From Neobacillus sp. PS3-12 (GTDB lineage: Bacteria > Bacillota > Bacilli > Bacillales > Cytobacillaceae), in NCBI RefSeq assembly GCF_030915385.1, contig NZ_CP133268.1, positions 4,934,001 to 4,998,000 of the forward strand: DNA of 64,000 bases, given 5' to 3'. The notes under the pieces were generated by a model, which saw nothing but the letters and a program-made list of their open reading frames with translations, ran no database searches and had not been told where the DNA came from. Shown here in pieces: positions 54,133 through 63,216 of the stretch; the stretch's first letter is position 1, and each line of letters begins with the position of its first letter. Position numbers and translations under genes: made by a program.

Positions 54133-55020
54133 TTAATGGATATCTTTTTTCTTAAAGCGCCCGCCATGGACTGTGGAAACATCAGTGGCAATGATAAATG
54201 CTTGCGGGTCTAATTCTTTAATAATATCTTTCAGCTTTGTTTCCTCCAGCCTTGTAAAGACACATAAAATAACACGTTTATCTTCACCGCTATACGAACC
54301 CTCTCCATGTAAAAAGGTTACGCCACGGCCTAATCGCTCTGTAATAGCATCTGCAATCTCGTCAGTATTATCGCTTATGATATACACTGATTTCATATCA
54401 TCTAATCCTTTTACAACAACGTCTATAGTCCTAAAGGCAATGTAATAAGTAAGCATCGAAAATAAGGCATTTTCTAAAGAGAAAGCAAAAGCTGCTAATG
54501 AAAAGATAATTACATTGGCAAACATAATAATTTCGCCGACTGAAAATGGCACTCTTTTTTCTACTAAAATGGATAATGTTTCTGTGCCGTCTAAAACCCC
54601 TCCATTTCTAATGGTTAAGCCTACTCCTGCTCCTAAAATGACTCCGCCAAAAGCAACAGCAAGCAATTTATCACTCACAATCGGGTGTAAATGATGCATG
54701 AAAGAAGTCGCTATAGATAGAGCTACTATGCCATATAACATACTAAATGCAAAGGTTTTCCCAATTTGTTTATATCCTAGGAAAAAGAAAGGTAAGTTTA
54801 AAATAACTAAAAATATACTTAGATTGAATCCTGTTATATGACTGATAATCATCGATAAACCTGTGACTCCACCGTCAATCATATTGTTCGGAATTAAGAC
54901 CGCTTCCAATCCGTAGGCCATAATAATGGCACCAATTGTGATAAATAAGCCTCTTTTAACAATATTTCTAGCTTTTAATTTTTTGTGGTTTATTTTCTTT
55001 TTTTCTTCTAATGTATTCAT
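54133..55020 (-). CDS. YitT-family membrane protein
   Basis: 295 aa: five to six membrane segments (DUF161: GLFITIGAIIMAYGLEAVLI; DGGVTGLSMIISHITGFN; GGVLDGTETLSILVEKRVPF) and a cytoplasmic DUF2179 domain (SVYIISDNTDEIADAI; RVILCVFTRLEETKLKDII; DVSTVHGGRF). Members are common in Bacillus in many copies with no firmly known function. The start at 55020 follows GAGGGGGAG; the upstream ATG at 55035 overlaps it. Confidence 0.9.
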   Translation of the reverse strand: MNTLEEKKKINHKKLKARNIVKRGLFITIGAIIMAYGLEAVLIPNNMIDGGVTGLSMIISHITGFNLSIFLVILNLPFFFLGYKQIGKTFAFSMLYGIVALSIATSFMHHLHPIVSDKLLAVAFGGVILGAGVGLTIRNGGVLDGTETLSILVEKRVPFSVGEIIMFANVIIFSLAAFAFSLENALFSMLTYYIAFRTIDVVVKGLDDMKSVYIISDNTDEIADAITERLGRGVTFLHGEGSYSGEDKRVILCVFTRLEETKLKDIIKELDPQAFIIATDVSTVHGGRFKKKDIH

Positions 55021-55200
55021 TAAACTCCCCCTCATTTTTCATATAACAAAAGGAGCATGCTACCAAATGGGCATTGATATCCCTATGGTGACAGACTCCT
55101 CCAAAACATCGCATAATTATGTTAAATATAATTATATCATATTACAGAGATAAACTCACCTTTTCCTCGGATAGTATAAAAAATAGAACTAAATATCTTT

Positions 55201-55518
55201 TTATTTTTTCTCTACTTTTACTAATCCTTTACCTAAATTATTTTTTTCAAAGTAGCATATAACATGATCGTTAACTTGTATTTTATCGCCAGATACGATG
55301 TTCTTTGCAGAAAATTGGATTCCTGTCCCGTCATCAGCTTTTCCATAGTATTGTTTACCTGAAATTTTGGTAATCGTGTATTCCATGGTTGTGTAGGCAG
55401 TGGGACTGCTGCTTTTCGTACTTGTATGATTAGCTGGAGATGTTGTATGAGTTTTCATTAGCATAAGGGCTATTAATATCAATGATAGTATCGCAAGGAT
55501 GGTCATTCTTTTGAACAT
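55201..55518 (-). CDS. Small exported or membrane-anchored protein
   Basis: 105 aa: hydrophobic N-terminal anchor (TILAILSLILIALMLM), Ser/Thr-rich linker, then a small beta-type domain (TMEYTITKISGKQYYGKADD; KIQVNDHVICYFEKNNLGKG). GGGAGGT precedes the ATG. No family recognised; probably an extracytoplasmic OB-like domain. Confidence 0.65.
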   Translation of the reverse strand: MFKRMTILAILSLILIALMLMKTHTTSPANHTSTKSSSPTAYTTMEYTITKISGKQYYGKADDGTGIQFSAKNIVSGDKIQVNDHVICYFEKNNLGKGLVKVEKK

Positions 55519-55870
55519 TTTTACATTACCTCCCTCTAAGTATTTTAAGAGATGGGTGGGGAAAGTAAATCCTCCTATATTCCTTTAGTCTTTATACCTA
55601 TTTAATCATAATTTTCAGTCTAATTTCAACGTATGTAGATTAGACTCTAAAGGCTATTTTCAACAAAAGTGTAATATGCTACATAAAACCTAGGATTCAT
55701 AGAAATAATTGTACAAAGATATTTCTTAGAAAATTCGAATGTTAGGACAGCTCTCTTAATATAGTTAATATAAATAAACAAAAAATCCTTGTTACTTAAT
55801 AGTACAAGTTTTGTAGTTAAAAAAGAAAGGAAAAGACACCTTGTGTTTTCTAATCAAAAGGAGGTATTAA
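55519..55870. other. Intergenic region upstream of fixABCX
   Basis: AT-rich 352 bp with divergent promoters. An imperfect inverted repeat (CTTGT at 55788-55792, ACAAG at 55804-55808, inner ACT/AGT) lies 63 bp before fixA and could be an operator. Nothing else is recognisable. Confidence 0.4.
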
Positions 55871-56698
55871 ATGCTGCATATAGTAGCCTGTATTAAGCAA
55901 GTACCTGACACCAAAATTATAAAGATGAATCCAAAAACAAACACAATGGATCGGAGGACGGCACCTGCCATCTTAAACCCTTATGATACTCATGCAGTTG
56001 AAGAGGCAGTGCGCCTCAAGAATAGGTATGGGGGGACTGTGTCCGTTTTGACAATGGGCCCGCCTCCAGCTGTTAAAGCCATTAAAAAGTGCATTGAAAT
56101 CGGTGCCGATGAAGGTTATCTAATCACCGACCGGCGCTTTGCAGGAGCTGATACATTGGCCACCAGTTATGCCCTAACAAAAGCATTGGAAAAAATTTCG
56201 AAAGAGAAACCTGTTGATTTGATCATCTGTGGAAAAATGTCCATCGATGGTGATACAGGTCAAGTTGGACCAGGAATTGCACGACGACTCGATATTCCGC
56301 CTCTGACTTCGGTTAATAAAGTAGTAGAAATAAATAAAGACGAGGGGCATGCCATCGTCCACCGCAAACTTGAGGATGGGTATGAAGTCATTAAATCGTC
56401 TTTACCTTGTTTATTTTCAGTAGAAAAAACCATCAATGAAGTGCCATATTCAACATTTCCCAATATGTTAAAAGCATCTAAATATAATCCAATAATTTGG
56501 TCTGTGGATGACTTGGAGGATATCGACATAAAACAACTTGGATTGAAGGGATCACCGACAATTGTTTCCAAAGTTTGGGCACCGCCTGCTCCAGAAGGTG
56601 GAACGATCATTGAAGGCAGTCCATTAGCGCAAGTGGAACAATTACTTTCCGTCATTCTGGAAAAGAAAGAATTGTTTACGGTAAAGGAGGGGAAATGA
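55871..56698 (+). CDS. fixA: FixA, electron transfer flavoprotein beta-type subunit
   Basis: 275 aa, ETF beta/FixA family: IVACIKQVPDTK at the N-terminus, NPYDTHAVEEAVRLK, VLTMGPPPAVKAIKKCIEIG and DLIICGKMSIDGDTGQVGPG (nucleotide-binding loop). In FixABCX complexes this subunit holds the NADH-side flavin. AAAAGGAGG precedes the ATG. The fixB start overlaps its stop by 4 bp, and fixC and fixX follow, which separates it from the fatty-acid ETF. Confidence 0.9.
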   Translation: MLHIVACIKQVPDTKIIKMNPKTNTMDRRTAPAILNPYDTHAVEEAVRLKNRYGGTVSVLTMGPPPAVKAIKKCIEIGADEGYLITDRRFAGADTLATSYALTKALEKISKEKPVDLIICGKMSIDGDTGQVGPGIARRLDIPPLTSVNKVVEINKDEGHAIVHRKLEDGYEVIKSSLPCLFSVEKTINEVPYSTFPNMLKASKYNPIIWSVDDLEDIDIKQLGLKGSPTIVSKVWAPPAPEGGTIIEGSPLAQVEQLLSVILEKKELFTVKEGK

Positions 56699-57732
56699 TG
56701 GATTTTAAAGATTATAAGGGTGTTTGGATCTTTATCGAAGAGAAGGACGGGGAAATAGCTCCCGTTTCATTAGAGCTATTAGGTGCCGGGAGGAAATTGG
56801 CTGATAAACGGGGAGTAGAATTGGCAGGTGTTTTAATCGGGGAAAATATTAAGCATTTGACCAAAACTATTTTTGAGTACGGAGCAGATACCGCTTATGT
56901 ATACGATCAGCCGATTTTTAAACATTATCGGACTGAGTCCTATATGAAAGCGCTTCTTGCTTGCTCGAATAAATATAAACCTGAAATTATTCTTTACGGT
57001 GCTACCTCCACCGGGAAAGACCTAGCCAGTGCTGTAGCCACCGATTTACCTACAGGATTAACAGCAGATACAACCGAACTGGATGTTGAAGAGGAAACCG
57101 GACTGCTGCTGGCAAGCCGCCCGGCATTTGGGGGAAATATTATGGCAACGATTCTTTGTAAAAAATACCGGCCGCAAATGGCAACGGTACGTGCAAAGGT
57201 CATGAAGGCCTTGACACCTCAGCCAGGCAGAAATGGAAAGGTCATCAATGAAACGATTTCCTTAAAAGAAGAGGATATTCGGACAAAAGTATTGGAAATT
57301 GTGAAAGAAACCACAAAAAAAGTTCGGATTGACGAAGCAGATATTATTGTTGCCGAAGGTAAAGGGTTAGGGAGTGCCGAGGGTTTTCAATTAGTTCATC
57401 AATTAGCTGAAGCGCTTGGTGGTGCAGTAGGTGCAAGCCGTGATGTGGTGGAAGCAGGGTGGATTGCTCATCCGCATCAAGTTGGCCAAACCGGGGTGAC
57501 GGTGACGCCCAAAATATATTTTGCAATTGGCATTTCCGGAGCCATTCAACATGTAGTCGGAATGAAAAATTCCGGTTTAATCATTGCCATTAATAAAGAT
57601 GCTAGCGCCCCAATCTTCCAGACTTGCCATTATGGAATTATTGGTGATGCATTTGAGATTGTACCTTTATTAATTGAAAACTTTAAAAAGGCGTTAACGA
57701 CAAAGGAGGTTAGTTATGCCAGAGAAGTTTGA
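56695..57732 (+). CDS. fixB: FixB, electron transfer flavoprotein alpha-type subunit
   Basis: 345 aa. Divergent N-terminal half and a conserved FAD-binding C-terminal domain: DIIVAEGKGLGSAEGFQLV, GGAVGASRDVVEAGW, VGQTGVTVTPKIYFAIGISG and INKDASAPIFQTCHYGIIGD. Overlaps fixA by 4 bp and fixC by 17 bp, showing tight translational coupling. Confidence 0.92.
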   Translation: MMDFKDYKGVWIFIEEKDGEIAPVSLELLGAGRKLADKRGVELAGVLIGENIKHLTKTIFEYGADTAYVYDQPIFKHYRTESYMKALLACSNKYKPEIILYGATSTGKDLASAVATDLPTGLTADTTELDVEEETGLLLASRPAFGGNIMATILCKKYRPQMATVRAKVMKALTPQPGRNGKVINETISLKEEDIRTKVLEIVKETTKKVRIDEADIIVAEGKGLGSAEGFQLVHQLAEALGGAVGASRDVVEAGWIAHPHQVGQTGVTVTPKIYFAIGISGAIQHVVGMKNSGLIIAINKDASAPIFQTCHYGIIGDAFEIVPLLIENFKKALTTKEVSYAREV

Positions 57733-59011
57733 TGCAATCGTAGTCGGGGCAGGTCCAGCCGGGATTTCCTGTGCCTATGATCTAGCAAAAGGCGGCGCAA
57801 ACGTTTTGCTTCTTGAAAGAGGAGAATATCCAGGTTCAAAAAATGTTATGGGAGGTGTCCTTTATCGGAAAATGATGGAGGACATTATACCTGGTTTTTA
57901 TAAGGAAGCTCCTGTTGAGCGTCCAATCGTTGAACAACGATTTATGATGATGGATAAAGAGTCCGCTGTCACCTTTAGTTATAAGGGATTGGAATGGGCG
58001 AAGGAGCCTTACAATAACTTCACCGTCTTAAGAGGAAATTTTGATCAGTGGTATGCAGAAAAAGCGGTCGAACAAGGTGCAATTTTAGTCAATGAAACAG
58101 TCGTATTAGAATGTATTGTTGAGAATAACAAGGTTGTCGGCGTCAGAACAGACCGTCCAGATGGCGATATCTATGCAGATGTCGTCGTGTTAGCAGATGG
58201 TGTGAACTCTCTGTTGGCACAAAAACTAGGGTTTCACAAAGAATATAAACCAGAAGAAGTGGCCTTAGCAACAATGGAAATTTTGAAGCTTGATAAAAAG
58301 GTAATTGAAGACCGCTTCAATCTTGAAGAGAATCAAGGCTGCACGATTGAATTATTTGGCGATGCAACTAAAGGGATTCTTGGTACAGGGTTCCTTTATA
58401 CAAACAAAGATACGTTAAGCATTGGTGTGGGTACACTCTTGTCCGGATTGATCAAACATAAAATTAAACCTTATGAATTATTGGAATATGTGAAAAATCA
58501 TCCGATGATTCGCCCCTATATTCAGGGAAGTGAGCCGCAGGAGTATTTAGCCCACTTGATCCCAGAAGGCGGATATAAATCGATGGGAAAAATTGTCGGG
58601 GACGGAGTTATCGTGATTGGCGATGCTTCCCAATTGGTTAATGCGATTCATCGAGAAGGTTCCAATTTAGCAATGACTTCCGGAAGATTAGCAGCGGAAA
58701 CCGTTCTATTTGCAAAGAAAATGGGAGACTTCTCAGAAAGTACGTTAAACTTATATCGTGAAAAATTAATGGACTGTTTTGTTGGTCAGGATATGAAAAA
58801 GTATCAGGACTCGACTCACCACTTTAATAAATTCCCGCAATATTTTGATGAATATATTCCAATGGTGAACAAGGCTGCCAGTCAAATGTTTACCGTTGAT
58901 GGAGCCTCCAAATGGGAGAAACAAAAGAAAATCTGGAGCGGTCTGGGATCACCAAAAGAAAAAATGAAACTCGCTCGAGATGTATTTCGGGTATGGAAGG
59001 TGATGAAATAA
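57716..59011 (+). CDS. fixC: FixC, ETF:quinone oxidoreductase-like flavoprotein
   Basis: 431 aa: N-terminal FAD site (AIVVGAGPAGISCAYDLA), GSKNVMGGVLYRKM, substrate-side GLEWAKEPYNNF and C-terminal VIGDASQLVNAIHREGSNLA. Homologous to the flavoprotein part of ETF-ubiquinone oxidoreductase; in the Fix complex it is the quinone-reducing arm. Its stop overlaps the fixX start (TAATG). Confidence 0.93.
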   Translation: MPEKFDAIVVGAGPAGISCAYDLAKGGANVLLLERGEYPGSKNVMGGVLYRKMMEDIIPGFYKEAPVERPIVEQRFMMMDKESAVTFSYKGLEWAKEPYNNFTVLRGNFDQWYAEKAVEQGAILVNETVVLECIVENNKVVGVRTDRPDGDIYADVVVLADGVNSLLAQKLGFHKEYKPEEVALATMEILKLDKKVIEDRFNLEENQGCTIELFGDATKGILGTGFLYTNKDTLSIGVGTLLSGLIKHKIKPYELLEYVKNHPMIRPYIQGSEPQEYLAHLIPEGGYKSMGKIVGDGVIVIGDASQLVNAIHREGSNLAMTSGRLAAETVLFAKKMGDFSESTLNLYREKLMDCFVGQDMKKYQDSTHHFNKFPQYFDEYIPMVNKAASQMFTVDGASKWEKQKKIWSGLGSPKEKMKLARDVFRVWKVMK

Positions 59012-59307
59012 TGAGTGAACAGAAGAAATATTCGACAATCGAAGAAAAGCAATACCTTGTTCGCTTTAATGCCGATACCAAATCACATCTTCATGTAAAA
59101 GATGAGGATATTTGTTTAAACCATTGTCCCGATAAAATCTGTACGATCTTCTGTCCGGCAGAGATTTATAAATGGGAAGATATTCGGATGCACGTAGGCT
59201 ACGAAGGCTGCCATGAATGCGGAAGTTGCCGCATTGGCTGTCCTCATCAGAATATAAAATGGGAGTACCCAAAGGGCGGTCATGGGATTGTATTTAGGTT
59301 AGGTTAA
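59011..59307 (+). CDS. fixX: FixX, ferredoxin-like protein of the Fix complex
   Basis: 98 aa with two Cys clusters: NHCPDKICTIFCPAEIYKW and CHECGSCRIGCPHQNIKW. FixX completes FixABCX, which bifurcates electrons from NADH to quinone and a low-potential ferredoxin or flavodoxin. Start at 59011 (one-base overlap with the fixC stop) gives the usual FixX length. Confidence 0.92.
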   Translation: MSEQKKYSTIEEKQYLVRFNADTKSHLHVKDEDICLNHCPDKICTIFCPAEIYKWEDIRMHVGYEGCHECGSCRIGCPHQNIKWEYPKGGHGIVFRLG

Positions 59308-59327
59308 TGTAAGATTAGTATTTTTGG

Positions 59328-59356
59328 AGGCTACTATTACTGGTAGTCTTTTTATT
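59328..59356 (+). terminator. Terminator after fixABCX
   Basis: AGGCTAC (59328-59334) / GTAGTCT (59343-59349) with a G-T wobble, then TTTTT. Confidence 0.7.
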
Positions 59357-59389
59357 TTAATAAAGAAAACGTTTTCCTTTAGGAACACT

Positions 59390-59665
59390 TTACTCTAGGA
59401 CAGCTGAGATTGATTTTAAAAAGGAAATTCCTGATAGTTTTAGTTTAAGTCTACTTTTATTAAATAAAGATTTTTGAACATATATGATGAGACCGTCAGC
59501 TATTATTTGATTGTATTGCTCAAATGTTTTTGGTTTTCCAGGTATTGCAACAATTTCTTTCAAATTTGGAGCACAGCATACATTTATATCTAACGTTTTT
59601 ACAGTTAATTCCTGACCTTTGGATTCTATCCAGTTTTTTGCTTCTGTATCGATGTCAATATACAT
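59390..59665 (-). CDS. CC/Se-motif family HesB-like small protein
   Basis: 91 aa. The pattern I-D-T-E-A-K-N-W-I-E-S-K-G near the N-terminus and the adjacent cysteine pair in TLDINVCCAPNLKE match the CC/Se-motif (seleno)protein family, in which one Cys may be selenocysteine in other species. The fold is related to HesB/IscA. Here both positions are Cys, with no in-frame TGA. GAGAGGTAA precedes the ATG. Role unknown, presumably redox or metal-binding. Confidence 0.7.
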   Translation of the reverse strand: MYIDIDTEAKNWIESKGQELTVKTLDINVCCAPNLKEIVAIPGKPKTFEQYNQIIADGLIIYVQKSLFNKSRLKLKLSGISFLKSISAVLE

Positions 59666-59874
59666 AACTTGATTACCTCTCTTGCCAAGATGGTTGATTT
59701 ATTTCATTATACTAAAGAAATGTATGGTAATCCTGCTGAAATTTTTCTTGCCTATAAATCTATAAGTTTAGTGCGAATTATTGTATAGTAGGAATACAGC
59801 TATTATTTTGAAAAAATAAAATTTCGAGATAGAAGAAAAGCTTTTTTCATTAATAAAAATTGGAGTTGGGTACG

Positions 59875-60597
59875 ATGTCAAAAATTTATATCATCCATGA
59901 AAATGATGATTGGACAAGACATTTAATAAAGCGATTGGATGAATTAAGTCTCCCTTTTGAGGCTTGGCATTTGGATAAAGGAATTGTCGATTTGACAACA
60001 GAACCGCCTGAGGGAGTTTTCTATAACCGTATGAGTGCTTCTTCCCATACAAGGGACCATCGATATGCACCAGAGTTAACTTCAGGGATTCTTGCCTGGC
60101 TTGAATTTCATGAACGTACTGTTTTTAATGGCAGCAGGGCCCTAAGTCTTGAATTGAGTAAGATCATCACTCTTATTCAGGAGTACATTCAGTCACCTGA
60201 ATCATTTATCACAAGAGTAGAATTTATCGGTGGAAAATATTTTTACGCTGTTCGGGTTGATACTTCAGAAGGTTTCCAGCTATGTCCTGCTGATTCATGC
60301 CAAATTGGGGACCTTTTCTGCCCTGTTGGTGAGGAATCCGAAGCCAAACCAAAGTTTGAGATCATTGAAGATGTAGATCCATCTTTAATCGAACGATATG
60401 AAGCATTTCTTCAAGCAAACAAAATTGATGTTGCAGGAATCGAGTTCATTCGTGATCAAAATGATAAAATATACACATACGATGTAAACACAAATACAAA
60501 TTATAACTCCGAAGCCGAAGAAAAAGCTGGAAAGTATGGTATGCTTGAACTTGCGAAATTACTAGGCAAGGCATTGGCAGATATTCACAAGTGCTAA
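59875..60597 (+). CDS. RimK-like ATP-grasp ligase with an internal deletion
   Basis: 240 aa. The N-terminal domain (KIYIIHENDDWTRHLIKRL, GVFYNRMSASSHTRDHRYAP, FNGSRALSLELSK) and the C-terminal catalytic part (ITLIQEYIQSPESFITRVEF, VAGIEFIRDQNDKIYTYDVN, NTNTNYN) match alpha-glutamate-ligase/ATP-grasp proteins of about 310-330 aa. Around residues 96-98 (60160-60168) the usual ATP-grasp N-lobe, with its K-H-N-R-A-G-K-G-L-type loop of some 75-80 residues, is absent, and the two parts are joined in frame. Without that lobe, ATP binding is unlikely. It may be an inactive remnant that stays open or a natural deletion variant. Confidence 0.75.
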   Translation: MSKIYIIHENDDWTRHLIKRLDELSLPFEAWHLDKGIVDLTTEPPEGVFYNRMSASSHTRDHRYAPELTSGILAWLEFHERTVFNGSRALSLELSKIITLIQEYIQSPESFITRVEFIGGKYFYAVRVDTSEGFQLCPADSCQIGDLFCPVGEESEAKPKFEIIEDVDPSLIERYEAFLQANKIDVAGIEFIRDQNDKIYTYDVNTNTNYNSEAEEKAGKYGMLELAKLLGKALADIHKC

Positions 60598-60641
60598 TCT
60601 AGTTAGGGCATTTGCCTGTAATACTTAATGACATTATTGTT

Positions 60642-60676
60642 CCCGCACCTCGATTTTTCGATCGTGCGGGTTTTTT
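60642..60676 (+). terminator. Terminator after the ATP-grasp gene
   Basis: CCCGCAC (60642-60648) / GTGCGGG (60664-60670) with an inner CGA..TCG stem, then TTTTTT. Confidence 0.9.
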
Positions 60677-60794
60677 ATTTTACAAAGGAAAGGTCTAATA
60701 GAACATTCGGCTTTTCTGTAAGCAATTACCGCCTTTAATTTTGTCTTCATTTTTAGAAAAGTTTAAAATGGAATTATGAAAAGGAGTGATTTAA

Positions 60795-62603
60795 TTGAAA
60801 TATACTGATACTTGGGATTTAGATGCCATTTTTCCAGGAGGAACGAAATCACCAGAGCTGCAAACAAAATTACATAATATCAAAGAAGAAATCGTAGAAT
60901 ATCAAAAATTAATTCAAGAATGGACCTTTGCTGAAGACAAAACTGCCGATCCATTAAAAGCTATTTTAAAAAAGCGAGAAAGCATTGGGAAAGGTATAGG
61001 ACAAACTGGCACTTTTGTACATATGTGGCATGATGCCTACACGAAGGATGAACATGCAAATGTTGTGATGGGACAAGTGATGGACCTATCGAGTGAAGTT
61101 GAAAATCTTTCTACGGCATTTACGAAAAAGCTAGTCGCCATTTCTGATGAAGACTGGAAGACTCTTTTAAAGGATAAAGTTTTAAACGAGGTGTCCTTTG
61201 CTCTTAATGAGATTCGCGATCAAGGGAAACGTTTATTATCAGAGGAAGAAGAAAAGATTATTACCGATTTAAATAAAGACGGTCTCTCTGCTTGGAATCG
61301 ACTATACGCTACCGCAGTTTCGGTTATAACCATCCCTTATACCGATAAAGAGGGAAAAACAACGGAATTTTCAGTAGGCCAGGCGATGAATCGGATGTAT
61401 GCAGACCCAGATCCTGAGGTACGAAAACAGTTATTTGAGAATTGGGAAGCTGGATGGACAAAATTTGCGCCTATTTTTGCCGATACATTGAATCATTTAG
61501 ACGGCTATCGAATTACTCTTCAAAAAGCTCACAGTCGTGAAAACTACCTTGAGGAGCCATTAGAATATAACCGCATGTCCAAGGATACACTCGATGCAAT
61601 GTGGACAGCTGTCTCTAAACATAAACAGCCTTTTGTTGAATTTTTAAATCAAAAAGCAAAAATACTGGAAATGGAAAAATTGGGCTGGCAGGATGTAGAT
61701 GCTCCTGTTGCTTTAGGCGATGTGAAACCACCAAGCTTTACTTATGATGAAGCCTGTGATTTTATCATCGAAAACTTTGCCACCTTTGGTTCCAAGTTAT
61801 CTGATTTTGCCAAACAGGCCCTTGAAAACCGCTGGGTTGAGGCGGAAGATCGTCCGAATAAACGGCCGGGCGGTTATTGTACGGGACTTCCTGAATTTGA
61901 AGAATCGCGGATTTTCATGACTTTTACTGGTTCTCCAAATGATGCTAGTACTTTAGCACATGAACTCGGTCATGCCTTTCATAGCTTTGTCATGAGGGAT
62001 CTGCCAGCGTTGAACCGTAATTACGCAATGAACGTTGCAGAGACGGCAAGCACTTTTGCAGAAAATATTATTGGCAATGCTACTGTAGCCAATGTGAAAA
62101 CAAAAGAAGAAAAAATCACCTTGTTAAACGCAAAGCTCGGAAATGCCATTGCCATGTTTATGAACATACATGCCCGTTTTCTATTTGAAGACCGATTCTA
62201 TGCTGAGCGTTCAAAAGGGATTGTGTCTGAACAACAATTAAATGAATTAATGGTTAATGCACAAAAAGAAGCGTATTGTGATAGCTTATCAGGTTACCAC
62301 CCGCATTTCTGGTGCAGCAAATTACACTTCTTTATTGATGATGTGCCATTCTATAATTTCCCGTATACCTTTGGTTTCTTATTCAGCCTAGGCATTTATG
62401 CTGAATTTTTAAAGAATCCGCATGGATTTGAGGACAAATATATTGCTCTATTGCGAGACACGGCTTCAATGAAAGTGGAAGAACTTGCGAAGAAACATTT
62501 AGGAGTTGATCTGACAAAACCGACGTTCTGGGAGGACGGTATACAAATAATGGAAAGTGATGTAAAAGAATTTATCAGGTTAACGGATGAACTTATCAAA
62601 TAA
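60795..62603 (+). CDS. pepF: M3-family oligoendopeptidase (PepF type)
   Basis: 602-aa cytoplasmic zinc metallopeptidase of family M3, cutting short peptides. The zinc motif HEXXH is TLAHELGHAFHS (around residue 390) and the downstream Glu ligand lies in MNVAETASTFAENI. Length is typical of PepF (about 600 aa). TTG start after AAAGGAGTGA. It is a single-gene unit bounded by terminators. Confidence 0.93.
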   Translation: MKYTDTWDLDAIFPGGTKSPELQTKLHNIKEEIVEYQKLIQEWTFAEDKTADPLKAILKKRESIGKGIGQTGTFVHMWHDAYTKDEHANVVMGQVMDLSSEVENLSTAFTKKLVAISDEDWKTLLKDKVLNEVSFALNEIRDQGKRLLSEEEEKIITDLNKDGLSAWNRLYATAVSVITIPYTDKEGKTTEFSVGQAMNRMYADPDPEVRKQLFENWEAGWTKFAPIFADTLNHLDGYRITLQKAHSRENYLEEPLEYNRMSKDTLDAMWTAVSKHKQPFVEFLNQKAKILEMEKLGWQDVDAPVALGDVKPPSFTYDEACDFIIENFATFGSKLSDFAKQALENRWVEAEDRPNKRPGGYCTGLPEFEESRIFMTFTGSPNDASTLAHELGHAFHSFVMRDLPALNRNYAMNVAETASTFAENIIGNATVANVKTKEEKITLLNAKLGNAIAMFMNIHARFLFEDRFYAERSKGIVSEQQLNELMVNAQKEAYCDSLSGYHPHFWCSKLHFFIDDVPFYNFPYTFGFLFSLGIYAEFLKNPHGFEDKYIALLRDTASMKVEELAKKHLGVDLTKPTFWEDGIQIMESDVKEFIRLTDELIK

Positions 62604-62611
62604 ATCTACAT

Positions 62612-62649
62612 AAAAAACCTTGGTAACGTGTAGTTATCAAGGTTTTTTT
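62612..62649. terminator. Bidirectional terminator after pepF
   Basis: Arms 62612-62627 and 62633-62648 (core ACCTTGGTAAC/GTTATCAAGGT, one wobble) with A and T runs on both sides. Confidence 0.9.
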
Positions 62650-62657
62650 TATGTAGA

Positions 62658-63020
62658 TTAATAACCAACTTCGACTGATGCGACAACGATGTACATCATA
62701 TCATTTTGATCTCCTTTTTCCTCCAAGACGATCCCGCTTGTTGTCAACATTCCGCCATCCATAACCTCTACAGTTTTGATTCCAAATGGCAAAACTTCTT
62801 TAACAGCCTCAATATCGAGTTTCTCTTTGTCACATGGAACGGCCAGTTTTACATTCACTCTCATATTATCTCTATTGTTTTCTGGCAATACCGAACGAAT
62901 ACCAGGCATAGAATTAAAGTGAATTGCATTTTGTACAGCACGAATGGCAGCTTTCGTAATATTTTGACCGTGAACATCAATCCCCATACCGGTTTCAATA
63001 AACATGATTTTTTCCATCAT
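62658..63020 (-). CDS. Lin0512-family protein
   Basis: 120 aa: MFIETGMGIDVHGQNITKAA, VQNAIHFNSMPGIRSVLP, NVKLAVPCDKEKLDIEAV and a C-terminal MDGGMLTTSGIVLEEKGD. This is the conserved pattern of the Lin0512 family of unknown function found in Firmicutes and some autotrophs. AAAGGAGAG precedes the start. Single gene, convergent with pepF. Confidence 0.85.
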   Translation of the reverse strand: MMEKIMFIETGMGIDVHGQNITKAAIRAVQNAIHFNSMPGIRSVLPENNRDNMRVNVKLAVPCDKEKLDIEAVKEVLPFGIKTVEVMDGGMLTTSGIVLEEKGDQNDMMYIVVASVEVGY

Positions 63021-63216
63021 TGATTCACTCTCCTTTCTTTTCCTTTCTTCATTTTATCACCGATGGCTCCTGCATCAAAGCATGTCAATAGCATATGATT
63101 TGTAATCTGCAATGAAGCTTTTTAAATTTCATTCGTCCATATTGGACATTTGTACAATCATAACAAGTGTCTGAACATTAAAATGTAGTAATAACTTTAA
63201 AAGACGGTGGTTTTTA

